This document shows, in pieces, positions 53,471 through 62,895 of a DNA stretch of 64,000 bases. Origin of the DNA: Rhizobium albus (GTDB taxonomy: Bacteria > Pseudomonadota > Alphaproteobacteria > Rhizobiales > Rhizobiaceae); contig BSNO01000001.1 in the NCBI GenBank assembly GCA_030160035.1, forward strand, positions 620,001 through 684,000, written 5' to 3'. Made by a program: the position numbers and the translations under genes. The notes beneath the pieces are model-generated. The model saw only the letters and a program-made list of their open reading frames with translations, had not been told where the DNA came from and did no database searches. Each line of letters starts with the position of its first letter. Position 1 is the first letter of the stretch.

Positions 53471-56400
53471 ATGAACTGGAACATTTCCGCCTGGTCGATC
53501 CGCAACCCGGTTCCGTCCATTCTTCTCTTCGTCGTGCTGGTTGTTCTCGGTTGGGTGTCGTTCCTGAACCTGCCGATCACGCGTTTTCCGAACATCGACG
53601 TGCCAGTCATCTCCGTCGTCATCACCGAGTCCGGTGCTGCGCCGGCCGAACTGGAAACGCAGGTTACGAAACTCGTCGAGGACAGCGTTGCCGGCATCGC
53701 CGGGATCGACGACATCCAGTCGACCGTCACGGACGGTCAGTCCGTCACCTCTGCGATCTTTCGGCTCGAGGTCGATACCGATCAGGCGTTGAACGACGTC
53801 AAGGATGCGGTCGCCGAGATCCGAGCCGACCTGCCGCGCACCATCGACGAACCGATCATCAGCCGCGTCAACGTCGAGAACCAGTCGATCGTCACCTATG
53901 CGGCTTCCGCGCCGGGCATGACGCCTGAAGAACTTTCCTGGCTTGTCGATGATGCGGTGATCCGCGAGTTGCAGGGCCTGCCGGGTGTCGGTCAGGTCGA
54001 CCGCATGGGCGGCGTAACGCGCGAAATCCACGTCGAGCTCGATCCCGATCGCCTTTTATCGCTCGGCATCACCGCGACCGAGGTCAATGCGCAGCTGCGC
54101 GCGACCAACGTCAACCTGCCGGGTGGCCGCGGCGATTTCGGCGGTCAGGAACAGACGATCCGCACACTTGCCTCGGCCGATTCCATCGAGACGCTCGCCC
54201 AGACGAGCATCGCGCTTTCAGGCGGCCGAACGGTGCGTCTCGGAGACATCGGAACGATCTCGGACAGCTGGGAGGAGCCGCGCTCCTTCGCTTCGCTCGA
54301 TGGCAACCCGGTCGTGTCCTTCTCCATCTACCGCGCGAAGGGCGCGAGCGACACGTCGGTGGCCGATGCCGCTGCTGCCAAGGTGGCGGAACTTGCCGCG
54401 CTTTATCCGGACGTGACCTTTTCGAAGATCGACGACAGCGTCACCTATACCTATGGCAACTTCGAATCCGCGATGCACACCCTGGTCGAAGGGGCGGCCC
54501 TCGCGGTCATCGTGGTGTTCCTCTTCCTGCGGGACTGGCGGGCGACGCTGGTTGCGGCCGTAACCCTACCGCTGGCGGCCATTCCCACCTTCTGGGCGCT
54601 GGACATGATGGGCTTTTCGCTCAATCTCGTCAGCCTGCTCGCCATCACGCTCGTGACGGGGATTCTCGTCGACGATGCAATCGTGGAAATCGAGAACATC
54701 GTCCGGCACATGCGCATGGGCAAGTCGCCCTATCGCGCGGCGATGGAGGCGGCCGACGAAATCGGCCTTGCCGTCATCGCGATCACGCTCACCATCATCG
54801 CGGTTTTCGCGCCGGTGTCCTTCATGGGCGGCGTCGCGGGCCAATACTTCAAGCAGTTCGGTCTCACCGTTGCCGTGGCCGTCTTCTTCTCGCTGCTCGT
54901 CGCGCGTCTCATCACGCCGATGATGGCGGCGTATTTCATGAAGAACCATGGGGACGAAGACGAGCGCGAAGGCTGGTTGCTGCGCGGCTATACGCGCTTC
55001 TTGCGCGCAACGCTGCGCTTCCGTTTCGTGACGCTGGCTGTCGGCATCGGGCTATTTGCAGCTTCGGTTTGGAGCATCGGCTTTCTGCCGACCGGCTTCA
55101 TTCCGCGCGAAGATTCCTCGCGTGTCGTGACGTCGGTCGAGCTGCCGCCGGGTTCCACGCTCGACGATACGCGCGAGACCACCAACGCGATCGCCGCCAG
55201 CCTCAAGGAGATTCCCGAAGTGGCTTCGGTCATGGTCGTTGGCGGCTCCAGTCCCACCGGGACGCTCGAAGTGCGCCGCGCGTCGATCATCACCAATCTG
55301 GTGCGCAAGGGTGAGCGTGAGCGCACGCAGTTTGCCGTCGAAGAAGATATGGCTGCGCGCATGGCACAGGTGCCTGACATACGCTTCTTCAACGTCAATG
55401 AGCGTGGCGAACGCGAATTGTCGGTCGGTGTTCTCGGCCAGGATGGCGCTGCGGTCGCGGAAGCAGCGCGCATGCTCGAGGAAGAGATGCGCGACGCGCC
55501 GATGTTCTCCAACCCTTCGGCCATGTCGGCGTTCGACCGGCCGGAAATCCGCATCACGCCACGGCTCGACCAGGCGGCCGATCTCGGTATCGCGCCTGAG
55601 CTGATCTCGCAGACGATCCGTGTTGCCACCATCGGCGATGCGGGTGCCAATCTCGCCAAGTTCAACCTGCCGAACCGGCAGATCCCGATCAAGGTCCAAC
55701 TGAGCGACGTAGCGCGCAACGACCTGGCGACCATTCAGGCCATGCGCATCCCGACCGGCAGTGGCGGCACCGTTCCGCTGACGGCGGTCGCCGATGTCAG
55801 CTACGGTCAAGGCGCGTCGACGATCGACCGCTTCGACCGCGAGCGGCTGGTCAAGGTCGGCACGGGCATGGCTGCCGGCTACGAGATCGGGCAGGGCACG
55901 GAATGGATCATGGCCAGCGAGGCGGTGAAGAACTTCCCCGCCGGCGTTCGCATTCAGGAAACGGGTGACGCGGAGATCCAGGCCGAGGTGTTCGCGGGTT
56001 TCGCGACAGCCATGGGTGCCGGCATCATGATGGTGCTGTGCGTGCTCATCCTGCTGTTCGGCTCGTTCTTCCTGCCGATCACGATCCTGGCGTCTCTGCC
56101 GCTGTCGATCGGCGGCGTGGTGCTCGCACTTCAGCTGACAAACAACGCCGTCTCCATGCCGGTCGTCATCGGTATCCTCATGCTGATGGGCATCGTGACG
56201 AAGAACTCGATCATGCTCGTCGATTTCGCCGTCGAGCAGGAAAAGCACGGCATGCCGCAGATCGATGCCATCGTCGATGCGGGGCGCAAGCGTGCGCGGC
56301 CGATCATCATGACGACGCTCGCCATGGCTGCCGGCATGGTACCGGCGGCACTCGGCACGGGCGAGGGCGGGGAGTTCCGGGCGCCCATGGCCATTGCGGT

Positions 56401-56626
56401 CATCGGCGGACTGCTTGTCTCGACGCTCCTGTCGCTGATCTTCATTCCGTCCTTCTACACGCTGATGGATGACCTGACGCACCATGCGTCCCGTCTGGCC
56501 GGCTGGATCCTCAAGCCCAACGCGCCTGACGAGCCGGATCTTCCGACGGGTGGTCATGGCGGTCGCGACGAGGGGAATGAGCGGGACGATCGCAAGCGGT
56601 ATCCCATGCCGATCGCCGCTGAGTGA
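53471..56626 (+). CDS. RND efflux pump, AcrB/HAE1-like inner-membrane transporter
   Basis: 1051 aa with twelve membrane helices and two large periplasmic loops. The proton-relay Asp pair is in GILVDDAIVEIENIVRHM (helix 4) and the matching Lys in GIVTKNSIMLVDFA (helix 10). The family pattern RFPNIDVPVISV is near the N-terminus. It exports lipophilic compounds in exchange for protons; substrate unknown. The last about 35 residues are charged and low complexity. Confidence 0.93.
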   Translation: MNWNISAWSIRNPVPSILLFVVLVVLGWVSFLNLPITRFPNIDVPVISVVITESGAAPAELETQVTKLVEDSVAGIAGIDDIQSTVTDGQSVTSAIFRLEVDTDQALNDVKDAVAEIRADLPRTIDEPIISRVNVENQSIVTYAASAPGMTPEELSWLVDDAVIRELQGLPGVGQVDRMGGVTREIHVELDPDRLLSLGITATEVNAQLRATNVNLPGGRGDFGGQEQTIRTLASADSIETLAQTSIALSGGRTVRLGDIGTISDSWEEPRSFASLDGNPVVSFSIYRAKGASDTSVADAAAAKVAELAALYPDVTFSKIDDSVTYTYGNFESAMHTLVEGAALAVIVVFLFLRDWRATLVAAVTLPLAAIPTFWALDMMGFSLNLVSLLAITLVTGILVDDAIVEIENIVRHMRMGKSPYRAAMEAADEIGLAVIAITLTIIAVFAPVSFMGGVAGQYFKQFGLTVAVAVFFSLLVARLITPMMAAYFMKNHGDEDEREGWLLRGYTRFLRATLRFRFVTLAVGIGLFAASVWSIGFLPTGFIPREDSSRVVTSVELPPGSTLDDTRETTNAIAASLKEIPEVASVMVVGGSSPTGTLEVRRASIITNLVRKGERERTQFAVEEDMAARMAQVPDIRFFNVNERGERELSVGVLGQDGAAVAEAARMLEEEMRDAPMFSNPSAMSAFDRPEIRITPRLDQAADLGIAPELISQTIRVATIGDAGANLAKFNLPNRQIPIKVQLSDVARNDLATIQAMRIPTGSGGTVPLTAVADVSYGQGASTIDRFDRERLVKVGTGMAAGYEIGQGTEWIMASEAVKNFPAGVRIQETGDAEIQAEVFAGFATAMGAGIMMVLCVLILLFGSFFLPITILASLPLSIGGVVLALQLTNNAVSMPVVIGILMLMGIVTKNSIMLVDFAVEQEKHGMPQIDAIVDAGRKRARPIIMTTLAMAAGMVPAALGTGEGGEFRAPMAIAVIGGLLVSTLLSLIFIPSFYTLMDDLTHHASRLAGWILKPNAPDEPDLPTGGHGGRDEGNERDDRKRYPMPIAAE

Positions 56627-56637
56627 ACGTTGTCTAA

Positions 56638-56665
56638 GCCGGCCGCGTCTGAAATCGCGGCCGGC
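56638..56665 (+). terminator. 10-bp hairpin after the RND gene
   Basis: GCCGGCCGCG, loop of 8, CGCGGCCGGC; 12 nt past the stop. No T-run follows, so it is either a T-less terminator or an mRNA-stabilising stem. Confidence 0.55.
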
Positions 56666-56753
56666 GCGCAGATCGCGTCAAAACGTCCATTGGCAAAATG
56701 CAACTCTGCTCCATCTTCTCAGTTACTCATATAACAACAAGAAGGAGCATGCC

Positions 56754-57263
56754 GTGAGCAAAGCACAGAAGGCGCTGGATCCCAAGCCGCGCGAAGAAAA
56801 CGTCAATTTCGGTCTCGACGACAAAGCGCGCGAGACGATTGCGCAGAACCTGTCGGCCATCCTGGCGGACACCTATGCGCTTCTGGTCAAGACGCACATC
56901 TATCATTGGAACGTAGTCGGGCCGTTGTTCCACTCGATCCACGAGATGACCGAGGTGCAGTACAACGATCTCTTCAAGGCGACGGACGAAATCGCCGAGC
57001 GCATTCGTGCTCTGGGCTACCGAGCGCCTGTCGTCGGCAACAAGGGGCACGATATCGTCATCGAGCTCGGCGCCGAGAGCAAGACGGCGCACGAGATGAT
57101 CGAAGATCTTATCTCCGAGCACGAGAGCACCATTCGCAAGATGCGCGAAGCTGCGGAAGTCGCCGAAGAGGCTGACGACTTCGTCTCACACGACATGCTC
57201 GTCGGCCGCATGACCATTCACGAAAAGACGGTCTGGATGCTGCGGGCGCTTGTTACGGACTAA
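56754..57263 (+). CDS. dps: Dps-family ferritin-like DNA-protection protein
   Basis: 169 aa starting at GTG 56754; AAGGAG lies 6 nt upstream. Ferroxidase ligands fall at the same numbers as in E. coli Dps: H51 in YHWNV, H63, D78 and E82. It oxidises Fe(II) with H2O2 and stores iron inside a dodecamer, so blocking Fenton chemistry. An ATG at 56749, in another frame, opens only a two-codon frame ending TGA that overlaps the start codon. It is followed by a strong terminator. Confidence 0.94.
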   Translation: MSKAQKALDPKPREENVNFGLDDKARETIAQNLSAILADTYALLVKTHIYHWNVVGPLFHSIHEMTEVQYNDLFKATDEIAERIRALGYRAPVVGNKGHDIVIELGAESKTAHEMIEDLISEHESTIRKMREAAEVAEEADDFVSHDMLVGRMTIHEKTVWMLRALVTD

Positions 57264-57284
57264 GCTGCGTCGCTTCGATGTAGG

Positions 57285-57319
57285 AAAAAGGCCGCACGCC
57301 AATCCCGTGCGGCCTTTTT
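57285..57319. terminator. Rho-independent terminator after dps
   Basis: Five A, GGCCGCACG (57290-57298), a 7-nt loop, CGTGCGGCC (57306-57314), five T. Symmetric, so active on both strands. Confidence 0.92.
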
Positions 57320-57552
57320 ACATTTGAGCAGGCGGCCAAGTCTGGCGGCCCGAAGCGCCCGCTGCAGCCTCACGCATCATTCACTGCCGCATTTGTATGC
57401 ATGGTGCGTCTTCCGCAGGCGTCTTGTATACAATTTTGCTCTCGCTGCAGAGCCCGAAGCCCTACGAAACGACTGATCCTCCGATCTGGCATGCACATTG
57501 CTAGCCATGGTGCGCATCTTCCCAAGCGCACATTCAGATCCGAGGACACTCC
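57320..57552. promoter_or_regulatory. TRAP operon control region
   Basis: 233 bp before the TRAP binding-protein gene. It holds the palindrome TTGTATACAA (57424-57433) and a partial copy TTGTATGCAT (57393-57402), followed by a GAGGA ribosome site 7 nt before the ATG. Confidence 0.6.
57424..57433. promoter_or_regulatory. Candidate GntR operator TTGTATACAA
   Basis: A perfect 10-bp palindrome; FCD-type GntR regulators commonly bind TTGTATACAA-like sites. The FCD regulator at 62115-62759 ends the same gene group. A related half-conserved site lies 31 bp upstream. Confidence 0.6.
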
Positions 57553-58635
57553 ATGAAACGCCGCAACTTTCTGACAGCATCCGCGTTCGCTACGGCCAGC
57601 GTTCCACTGACCGCGCCGTCGATCGCGAGGGCCCAGGACACATTCACCTGGCAGATGACGAATGCATATGGGCCTGGCTCGCCCTTCTACGTGGAAGGTC
57701 CGGGCAGCCCGACGGATTTCTGCGCCAAGGTCGAGCGCATGTCGGGAGGACGGCTGCGGATCCAGCATTTTGCTGCGGGCGAACTGATTCCTGCATTGGA
57801 AGGTTTCGACGCCGTCTCATCCGGCACGGTGCAGATGAACGCGGCAAACTCCTATTTCTGGGCCGGCCGCGTGCCTGCCGCGCAGTATTTCACCACGGTC
57901 CCGTTCGGCCTCAACTTCCAGGGCCAGAACGCCTGGCTCTATCATGGCGGCGGCATGGAACTGTGGGACGAGCTTTATGAGCCGCTTGGCGTCAAGGCGC
58001 TGCCCATGGGCAACACGGGCGTGCAGATGACCGGCTGGTTCCGCGAGCCGATTGAAACCGTCGAGGACTTCCGCGGTCTCGTCATGCGTATTCCGGGTCT
58101 TGCCGGACGCGTCTATGCGACGCTCGGCGTCGATGTGCGCCTGCTGCCGGGCGGTGAAATCTTCCCGGCTCTCGAGCGCGGCGTCATCGATGCGGCCGAG
58201 TTCGTCGGTCCCTACCAGGATCGTCGCCTCGGCCTGCAAAACGCGGCGAAATACTACTACACCACCGGCTGGCACGAGCCGTGCAACGTCACTGAACTTT
58301 TGATCAACCGGGCAGCCTGGGATTCGCTTCCCGACGATCTGAAGGCAATCGTCGAAGCGGCCGCCATGGCCTGCAACGTCGAAAGCCATACCTGGTGCGA
58401 AGCAACCAACTCCGAAGCGCTCGCCGATCTCGTGGCCAATGAAGGCGTCATCGCCGGCACCTTGCCGGACGACGTGGTAACAGCGCTGCGCGAAGCAACG
58501 ATGGCGGTTCTTGAAGAAGGTGCCGCGGCGGACCCATCGGTGCGCAAGGTGCATGACGCGTTCATGGCGTTCAAGGCCCAGCACGACCAGTGGTCGGGTG
58601 TCTCGGAGCGGCCTTACCACAACATGGCCGGCTGA
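57553..58635 (+). CDS. TRAP transporter substrate-binding protein (DctP family)
   Basis: 360 aa periplasmic receptor. The N-terminal KRRNFLTASAFATAS resembles a Tat signal, cleaved after ARA. The body has DctP features, with the ligand-carboxylate Arg expected in LVMRIPG (near residue 180) and GGEIFPALERGVIDAAEF after it. This subgroup (TakP-like) includes 2-oxo-acid and other carboxylate binders. First gene of a four-gene operon; the gamma-glutamyltransferase-like enzyme behind it hints at a gamma-glutamyl or amide-linked carboxylate. Confidence 0.93.
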   Translation: MKRRNFLTASAFATASVPLTAPSIARAQDTFTWQMTNAYGPGSPFYVEGPGSPTDFCAKVERMSGGRLRIQHFAAGELIPALEGFDAVSSGTVQMNAANSYFWAGRVPAAQYFTTVPFGLNFQGQNAWLYHGGGMELWDELYEPLGVKALPMGNTGVQMTGWFREPIETVEDFRGLVMRIPGLAGRVYATLGVDVRLLPGGEIFPALERGVIDAAEFVGPYQDRRLGLQNAAKYYYTTGWHEPCNVTELLINRAAWDSLPDDLKAIVEAAAMACNVESHTWCEATNSEALADLVANEGVIAGTLPDDVVTALREATMAVLEEGAAADPSVRKVHDAFMAFKAQHDQWSGVSERPYHNMAG

Positions 58636-58640
58636 TTGCC

Positions 58641-59177
58641 ATGACGGCAATGCTCGAAAAGACTGCGAACGGCACCGCGCGTGTCGTTCGCATTGTCGGC
58701 CAGATGGCGGCGTGGCTCGGTCTCGCGCTCGTCCTTCTCGTCGCATTCAACGTGCTGTCGCGCTACGCGCTCGGCATCAGCAGCGTCGCGACCCAGGAAG
58801 CGGAATGGCACCTGATGGCCGCAGGCGCGCTGCTTGGAATGTCCTATGGTCTGAACCAGGGCGGTGAGGTCCGGGTCGATGTTCTTTACGACAAGTTTTC
58901 ACCCGAGTTGAAAGCGACGATCGACATCATCGCGGCAGCGATGCTGATGCTTGCGTCGATCTTCATCGTCTGGCTGTCGATCAGCTACGTAAACCAGAGC
59001 TATTCAATCGGCGAGATTTCGCCGGATCCGGGCGGCCTGCGCTATCGCTTTCTGCTGAAGGCCCTGATCCCTATCGCCTTCGTTCTGCTCGCGCTTCAGG
59101 CGCTGTCGATGATGCTCGAAAGCATCGTGCGGCGTGTGCATCTGAAGCAGCCTTTGGCCAATCCGGACACGCACTGA
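58641..59177 (+). CDS. TRAP transporter small membrane subunit (DctQ)
   Basis: 178 aa with four predicted helices and the family EAEWHLMAAGALLGMSYGL stretch with nearby GGEVRVDVLY. ATG 58641 begins 5 nt after the receptor gene stop; an in-frame upstream start would overlap that gene. It pairs with the DctM permease. Confidence 0.9.
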   Translation: MTAMLEKTANGTARVVRIVGQMAAWLGLALVLLVAFNVLSRYALGISSVATQEAEWHLMAAGALLGMSYGLNQGGEVRVDVLYDKFSPELKATIDIIAAAMLMLASIFIVWLSISYVNQSYSIGEISPDPGGLRYRFLLKALIPIAFVLLALQALSMMLESIVRRVHLKQPLANPDTH

Positions 59178-59178
59178 C

Positions 59179-60504
59179 ATGCCATTCACCGAATTTCTGG
59201 CGCTCGCCATGATCGGCGCCTTCTTCGTCATGCTGATGGCGGGCATTCCTGTCGCCATCTGCCTTGCCGTTACCGGCTTCGTGTTCGGCTATGCGGGCTT
59301 CGGGCCCATGCTGTTCAATCTGGTGCCGGCGCGCATCTACGGCGTCATCACCAACTATACCCTCCTGGCATTGCCTCTCTTCATCTTCATGGGCCTGATG
59401 CTGGAGCGATCGAAGATCGCGGAGCAATTGCTCGACGTCATCGGTCTGGCGATGGGCGGCATCCGCGGCGGCATGGCGCTTGCCATCATCATCGTCGGCG
59501 TTTTGATGGGCGCTGCGTCCGGCGTCGTCGGCGCAACGGTCGTCACGCTTGGCCTCATTGCGCTCGCACCGGTGATCAATCGCGGTTACGACAAGGGTGT
59601 TGCGACCGGCGTGATCTGTGCGTCCGGTACGCTTGGGCAGATCATTCCGCCAAGCCTGGTTCTGATCCTGCTGGCCGATATCATGGGCCAGTCGGTCGGC
59701 ACGCTGTTTGCCGCAGCCCTCATTCCCGGTCTTCTGCTGTCGGGCATGTTCGTCCTCTACATCATCGTTCTTGGCCTGATGAAGCCGGACTCCATGCCTC
59801 CGATCCCGCAGGCCGAACGCGACGCCATCTCAGGCCGAGAGCTTGCGGTAAAGCTCCTGCAGGTCGTCGCGCCGCCCATCGCGCTGATCTTTCTCGTACT
59901 GGGATCCATCATCGGCGGTGTTGCGGCGCCGACGGAAGCAGCCTCCATGGGCGCGCTCGGCTCCATCCTGCTCGCGGCGTTTACCGGCCGGCTTACCTAT
60001 CCGATGATGCGGGAGGTCGTGCGGGCGTCCTTCATCGCCTCGGCCATGGTGTTCATGATCCTGATCTTCGCTCAGCCCTTCGCTCTCGCTTTTCGCGGTC
60101 TCGGCGGCGAGCGTCTTGTTCACGATGCTTTCAGCATGGTGCCCGGCGGACTGGATGGGCAGATCCTGTTCCTGATGATCCTGATCTTCTTCCTCGGTTT
60201 CTTCCTGGAGTGGATCGAGATTTCCTACATCGCGCTTCCGCTGTTCCTCCCGGTTTTCGCGAGCGCCGGCGCCGACCTCACCTGGATCGCGATTCTCGTT
60301 GCGGTGAACCTGCAAATGTCGTTCCTGACGCCGCCCTTCGGCTGGGCGCTCTTCTTCCTGAAGGGCGTCGCGCCGCCGGGCGTGACCACGCTCGATATCT
60401 ATCGGGGGGTTGTGCCCTTCATCGCGATTCAGGCATTGGCGGTGTTCATGGTCTATCTGTTCCCGGGCCTTGCGACATGGCTGCCGGAAGCAATCGGTTG
60501 GTGA
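59179..60504 (+). CDS. TRAP transporter large permease (DctM)
   Basis: 441 aa, about twelve membrane helices, sodium-coupled uptake of the receptor-bound solute. Family stretches include FIFMGLMLERSKIAEQLLD, GGMALAIIIVGVLMGAASGVVGA and LTPPFGWALFFLKG. It starts one base after the DctQ stop. Confidence 0.93.
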   Translation: MPFTEFLALAMIGAFFVMLMAGIPVAICLAVTGFVFGYAGFGPMLFNLVPARIYGVITNYTLLALPLFIFMGLMLERSKIAEQLLDVIGLAMGGIRGGMALAIIIVGVLMGAASGVVGATVVTLGLIALAPVINRGYDKGVATGVICASGTLGQIIPPSLVLILLADIMGQSVGTLFAAALIPGLLLSGMFVLYIIVLGLMKPDSMPPIPQAERDAISGRELAVKLLQVVAPPIALIFLVLGSIIGGVAAPTEAASMGALGSILLAAFTGRLTYPMMREVVRASFIASAMVFMILIFAQPFALAFRGLGGERLVHDAFSMVPGGLDGQILFLMILIFFLGFFLEWIEISYIALPLFLPVFASAGADLTWIAILVAVNLQMSFLTPPFGWALFFLKGVAPPGVTTLDIYRGVVPFIAIQALAVFMVYLFPGLATWLPEAIGW

Positions 60505-60508
60505 TGAC

Positions 60509-62089
60509 ATGCTGAAGAGTGCGTTGGGTTACAAAGGTGCGTTCACCGCGCCGCATCGTGCGGCGGCGCTTGCCGGGCGCGATATCCTCCAAGCGGGCGG
60601 TACAGCCGTCGAGGCGATGGTGGCAGCGGCGGCGACGATCGCTGTCGTCTATCCGCACATGAACGGCATCGGTGGCGACGGCTTCTGGCTTATCAAGAAG
60701 AAGGGCGCAGCGCCCATCGGTATTTCGGGCTGTGGACGGGCTGCGGCTCTCGCGGATGTCGCCTTCTACAGGAATGCCGGCCATGCCGACGCCATCCCGG
60801 CGCGCGGCGGCCTGGCTGCGTTGACCGTGCCCGGGACCATCGATGGATGGCGGCTGGCCTTGCAGCATGGTGGCGGACCCTTGCCGCTTTCCGATTTGCT
60901 GGCATCGGCCATCGGCTACGCGCGCGACGGCATTGCCGTCACTGGAAATCAGTCCGATTGCACCCGCGACAAGCTGTCGACGCTTGCAAACGTGCCGGGA
61001 TTTGCGGAGCAGTTCCTTGTCGATGGCGCACCGCCTCGCGCCGGGCACCGGATGAAGCAGGCGGCGCTCGCTGATACACTGGCCCATCTTGCCGAACACG
61101 GTCTTGAAAGCTTCTACGAGGGCGACATCGCTGCTGCCCATGCGCGCTATCTCGAAGCCAATGGGAGTCCGCTGCGACTGTCCGACTTCCACAGCTTCGC
61201 GGCGAGCGAAGTCGCGCCGCTGTCGCTCACCACCTCGCTCGGCACGCTCTTCAACATGACGCCACCGACGCAGGGTATCTCGTCGCTGATGATCCTCGGG
61301 CTGTTCGACCGTCTGGGCATCACGGAAGCCGAAGGTTTCGACCATCTTCACGGCCTGATCGAAGCGACCAAACAGGCCTTCATCAAGCGCAATGCCGAAC
61401 TTGGCGATCCGGACGCGATGACAGAGCCGGCGCAATCCTGGCTCGATGCGGCAGGACTGGATGCCATGGCCAGCCGGATCGACCGCCAGCGCGCGCTGCC
61501 CTGGCCTTACGAGCCGAAGGAAGGCGACACGATCTGGATGGGCGCAGTCGATGCCGAAGGCACCGTGGTGTCCTTCATACAGAGTGTCTTCTGGGAGTTC
61601 GGCTCCGGCCTGACTTGTCCGGCAACGGGCGTGTTCTTCCAAAACCGTGGCGCTGGGTTCTCCCTGAAACCCGGGCCGAACGAACTTGCGCCTTTCAAGC
61701 GGCCTTTCCACACGTTGAACCCGGCCATGGCCGAGCTCTCGGATGGGCGCATCTTTGCTTACGGAACGATGGGTGGCGAAGGCCAGCCGCAGACGCAGGC
61801 GGCTGTCTTCACCCGCTACGCACAGTTCGGCCAGGATTTGCAGCAGGCAGTAACGGCACCGCGCTGGCTCCTCGGCAAGACGTGGGGCGATGCCACGACG
61901 ACGCTGAAGCTCGAAAGCCGTTTCCCCGCGGACCTGATCGAAGATCTCGGCCAGGCGGGTCACGAGGTGGAGATCATTCCCGAATTCTCCGATCTCGCAG
62001 GTCATGCCGGCGCGGTCGTTCTCCACGCCGATGGGCTGATGGAGAGCGCTTCCGACCCGCGCTCGGACGGGGCAGCTATCAGCTACTGA
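60509..62089 (+). CDS. Gamma-glutamyltransferase-family Ntn hydrolase
   Basis: 526 aa with the family layout: HMNGIGGDGFWLI near the start, a self-cleavage region with DTIWMGAVDAEG (the Thr is the probable nucleophile), then FGSGLTCPATGVFFQNRG and HTLNPAMAEL with TMGGEGQPQTQ. The nucleophile context differs from the usual TTH/TTY, and no signal peptide is seen, so it is probably cytoplasmic and not a classical periplasmic glutathione hydrolase. Members also cleave oxamate and other amides. It follows the TRAP permease by 4 nt, so it likely acts on the imported compound. Confidence 0.87.
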   Translation: MLKSALGYKGAFTAPHRAAALAGRDILQAGGTAVEAMVAAAATIAVVYPHMNGIGGDGFWLIKKKGAAPIGISGCGRAAALADVAFYRNAGHADAIPARGGLAALTVPGTIDGWRLALQHGGGPLPLSDLLASAIGYARDGIAVTGNQSDCTRDKLSTLANVPGFAEQFLVDGAPPRAGHRMKQAALADTLAHLAEHGLESFYEGDIAAAHARYLEANGSPLRLSDFHSFAASEVAPLSLTTSLGTLFNMTPPTQGISSLMILGLFDRLGITEAEGFDHLHGLIEATKQAFIKRNAELGDPDAMTEPAQSWLDAAGLDAMASRIDRQRALPWPYEPKEGDTIWMGAVDAEGTVVSFIQSVFWEFGSGLTCPATGVFFQNRGAGFSLKPGPNELAPFKRPFHTLNPAMAELSDGRIFAYGTMGGEGQPQTQAAVFTRYAQFGQDLQQAVTAPRWLLGKTWGDATTTLKLESRFPADLIEDLGQAGHEVEIIPEFSDLAGHAGAVVLHADGLMESASDPRSDGAAISY

Positions 62090-62114
62090 AGCATGGTCGC
62101 GCCCGGTCGGCGGA

Positions 62115-62759
62115 TCAGTTCCGCCGATCGAGCACCGCTCGTGCCGCACTTTGCAGATGGCGGCGGAGCGCTTTTTCCGCGTCGCGCGCGTTACGATCCA
62201 AGATTGCCGTGACGATCGTGTCGTGCTCGGCACAGGAGCGGGCGATGCGCTCGGTCATCCGGAACTGCGAGGAGCGGAACGGCGCGAGCTTGAGGCGCAA
62301 GGCCTGCGCGATCTCGACGACTTCGCCATTGTGCGAGCCGTCGAAGATCATGCCGTGAAAATCGGTGTTCGCCAGATCATAGCTTTGAAAATCGCGCTGT
62401 TCGGCCATGCGCTGCATCTTCAGATGCAGCGTTTCGAAGGCTGCGCGCTCGCTGACCGTCATCCGCTCGGCAGCCAGCCGACCGCAGAGCGCCTCGATCT
62501 CGCCCATCGCCTCGAACATCTCGCCGATCCGCTCGCTCGATTGCTCCGAGACGATAACGCCGCGATAGGGCACGCGTTGCGCGAGCGACCTGGATACGAC
62601 CACATGAAGCGCTTCGCGCACGGGTGTTCGGGAAACGCCGAAACGCTTGGCCAGCGCGTTTTCATCGAGCTTGCTGCCCGCCGGCAGAACCTGATTGACG
62701 ATTTCCCGTTCCAACTCGGCGGCGATGAATGCGCTGTGGACGTTCTTGTGCATGTGCAT
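62115..62759 (-). CDS. GntR-family regulator with FCD domain
   Basis: 214 aa. A winged helix (LDENALAKRFGVSRTPVREALHVV) is followed by an all-helical FCD domain with metal-ligand-like residues (DFHGMIF, EHDTIVTAI). It is convergent with the Ntn hydrolase gene, 25 bp apart, and probably represses the TRAP operon through the TTGTATACAA site. Start ATG 62759 or 62753; a TTG at 62777 extends the frame but has no ribosome site. Confidence 0.9.
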   Translation of the reverse strand: MHMHKNVHSAFIAAELEREIVNQVLPAGSKLDENALAKRFGVSRTPVREALHVVVSRSLAQRVPYRGVIVSEQSSERIGEMFEAMGEIEALCGRLAAERMTVSERAAFETLHLKMQRMAEQRDFQSYDLANTDFHGMIFDGSHNGEVVEIAQALRLKLAPFRSSQFRMTERIARSCAEHDTIVTAILDRNARDAEKALRRHLQSAARAVLDRRN

Positions 62760-62895
62760 GACGTAATTTTGGACCAAACGCTCGGCGGCAGTTCATTCAG
62801 GCTTTCGCTATGAAAGTGTCTTCCGAACGGCCGCGCCGCGCAACATGCATTCAGATTTGTCCTCGACCGATGTGGAGCTCCACTGCGCTCGCTGA

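Noticed and set aside
56749-56757. Two-codon frame ATG CCG TGA overlapping the Dps start
   Set aside because: It could be a translation-coupling mini-frame, but GTG 56754 has better spacing from AAGGAG and nothing else supports the mini-frame.
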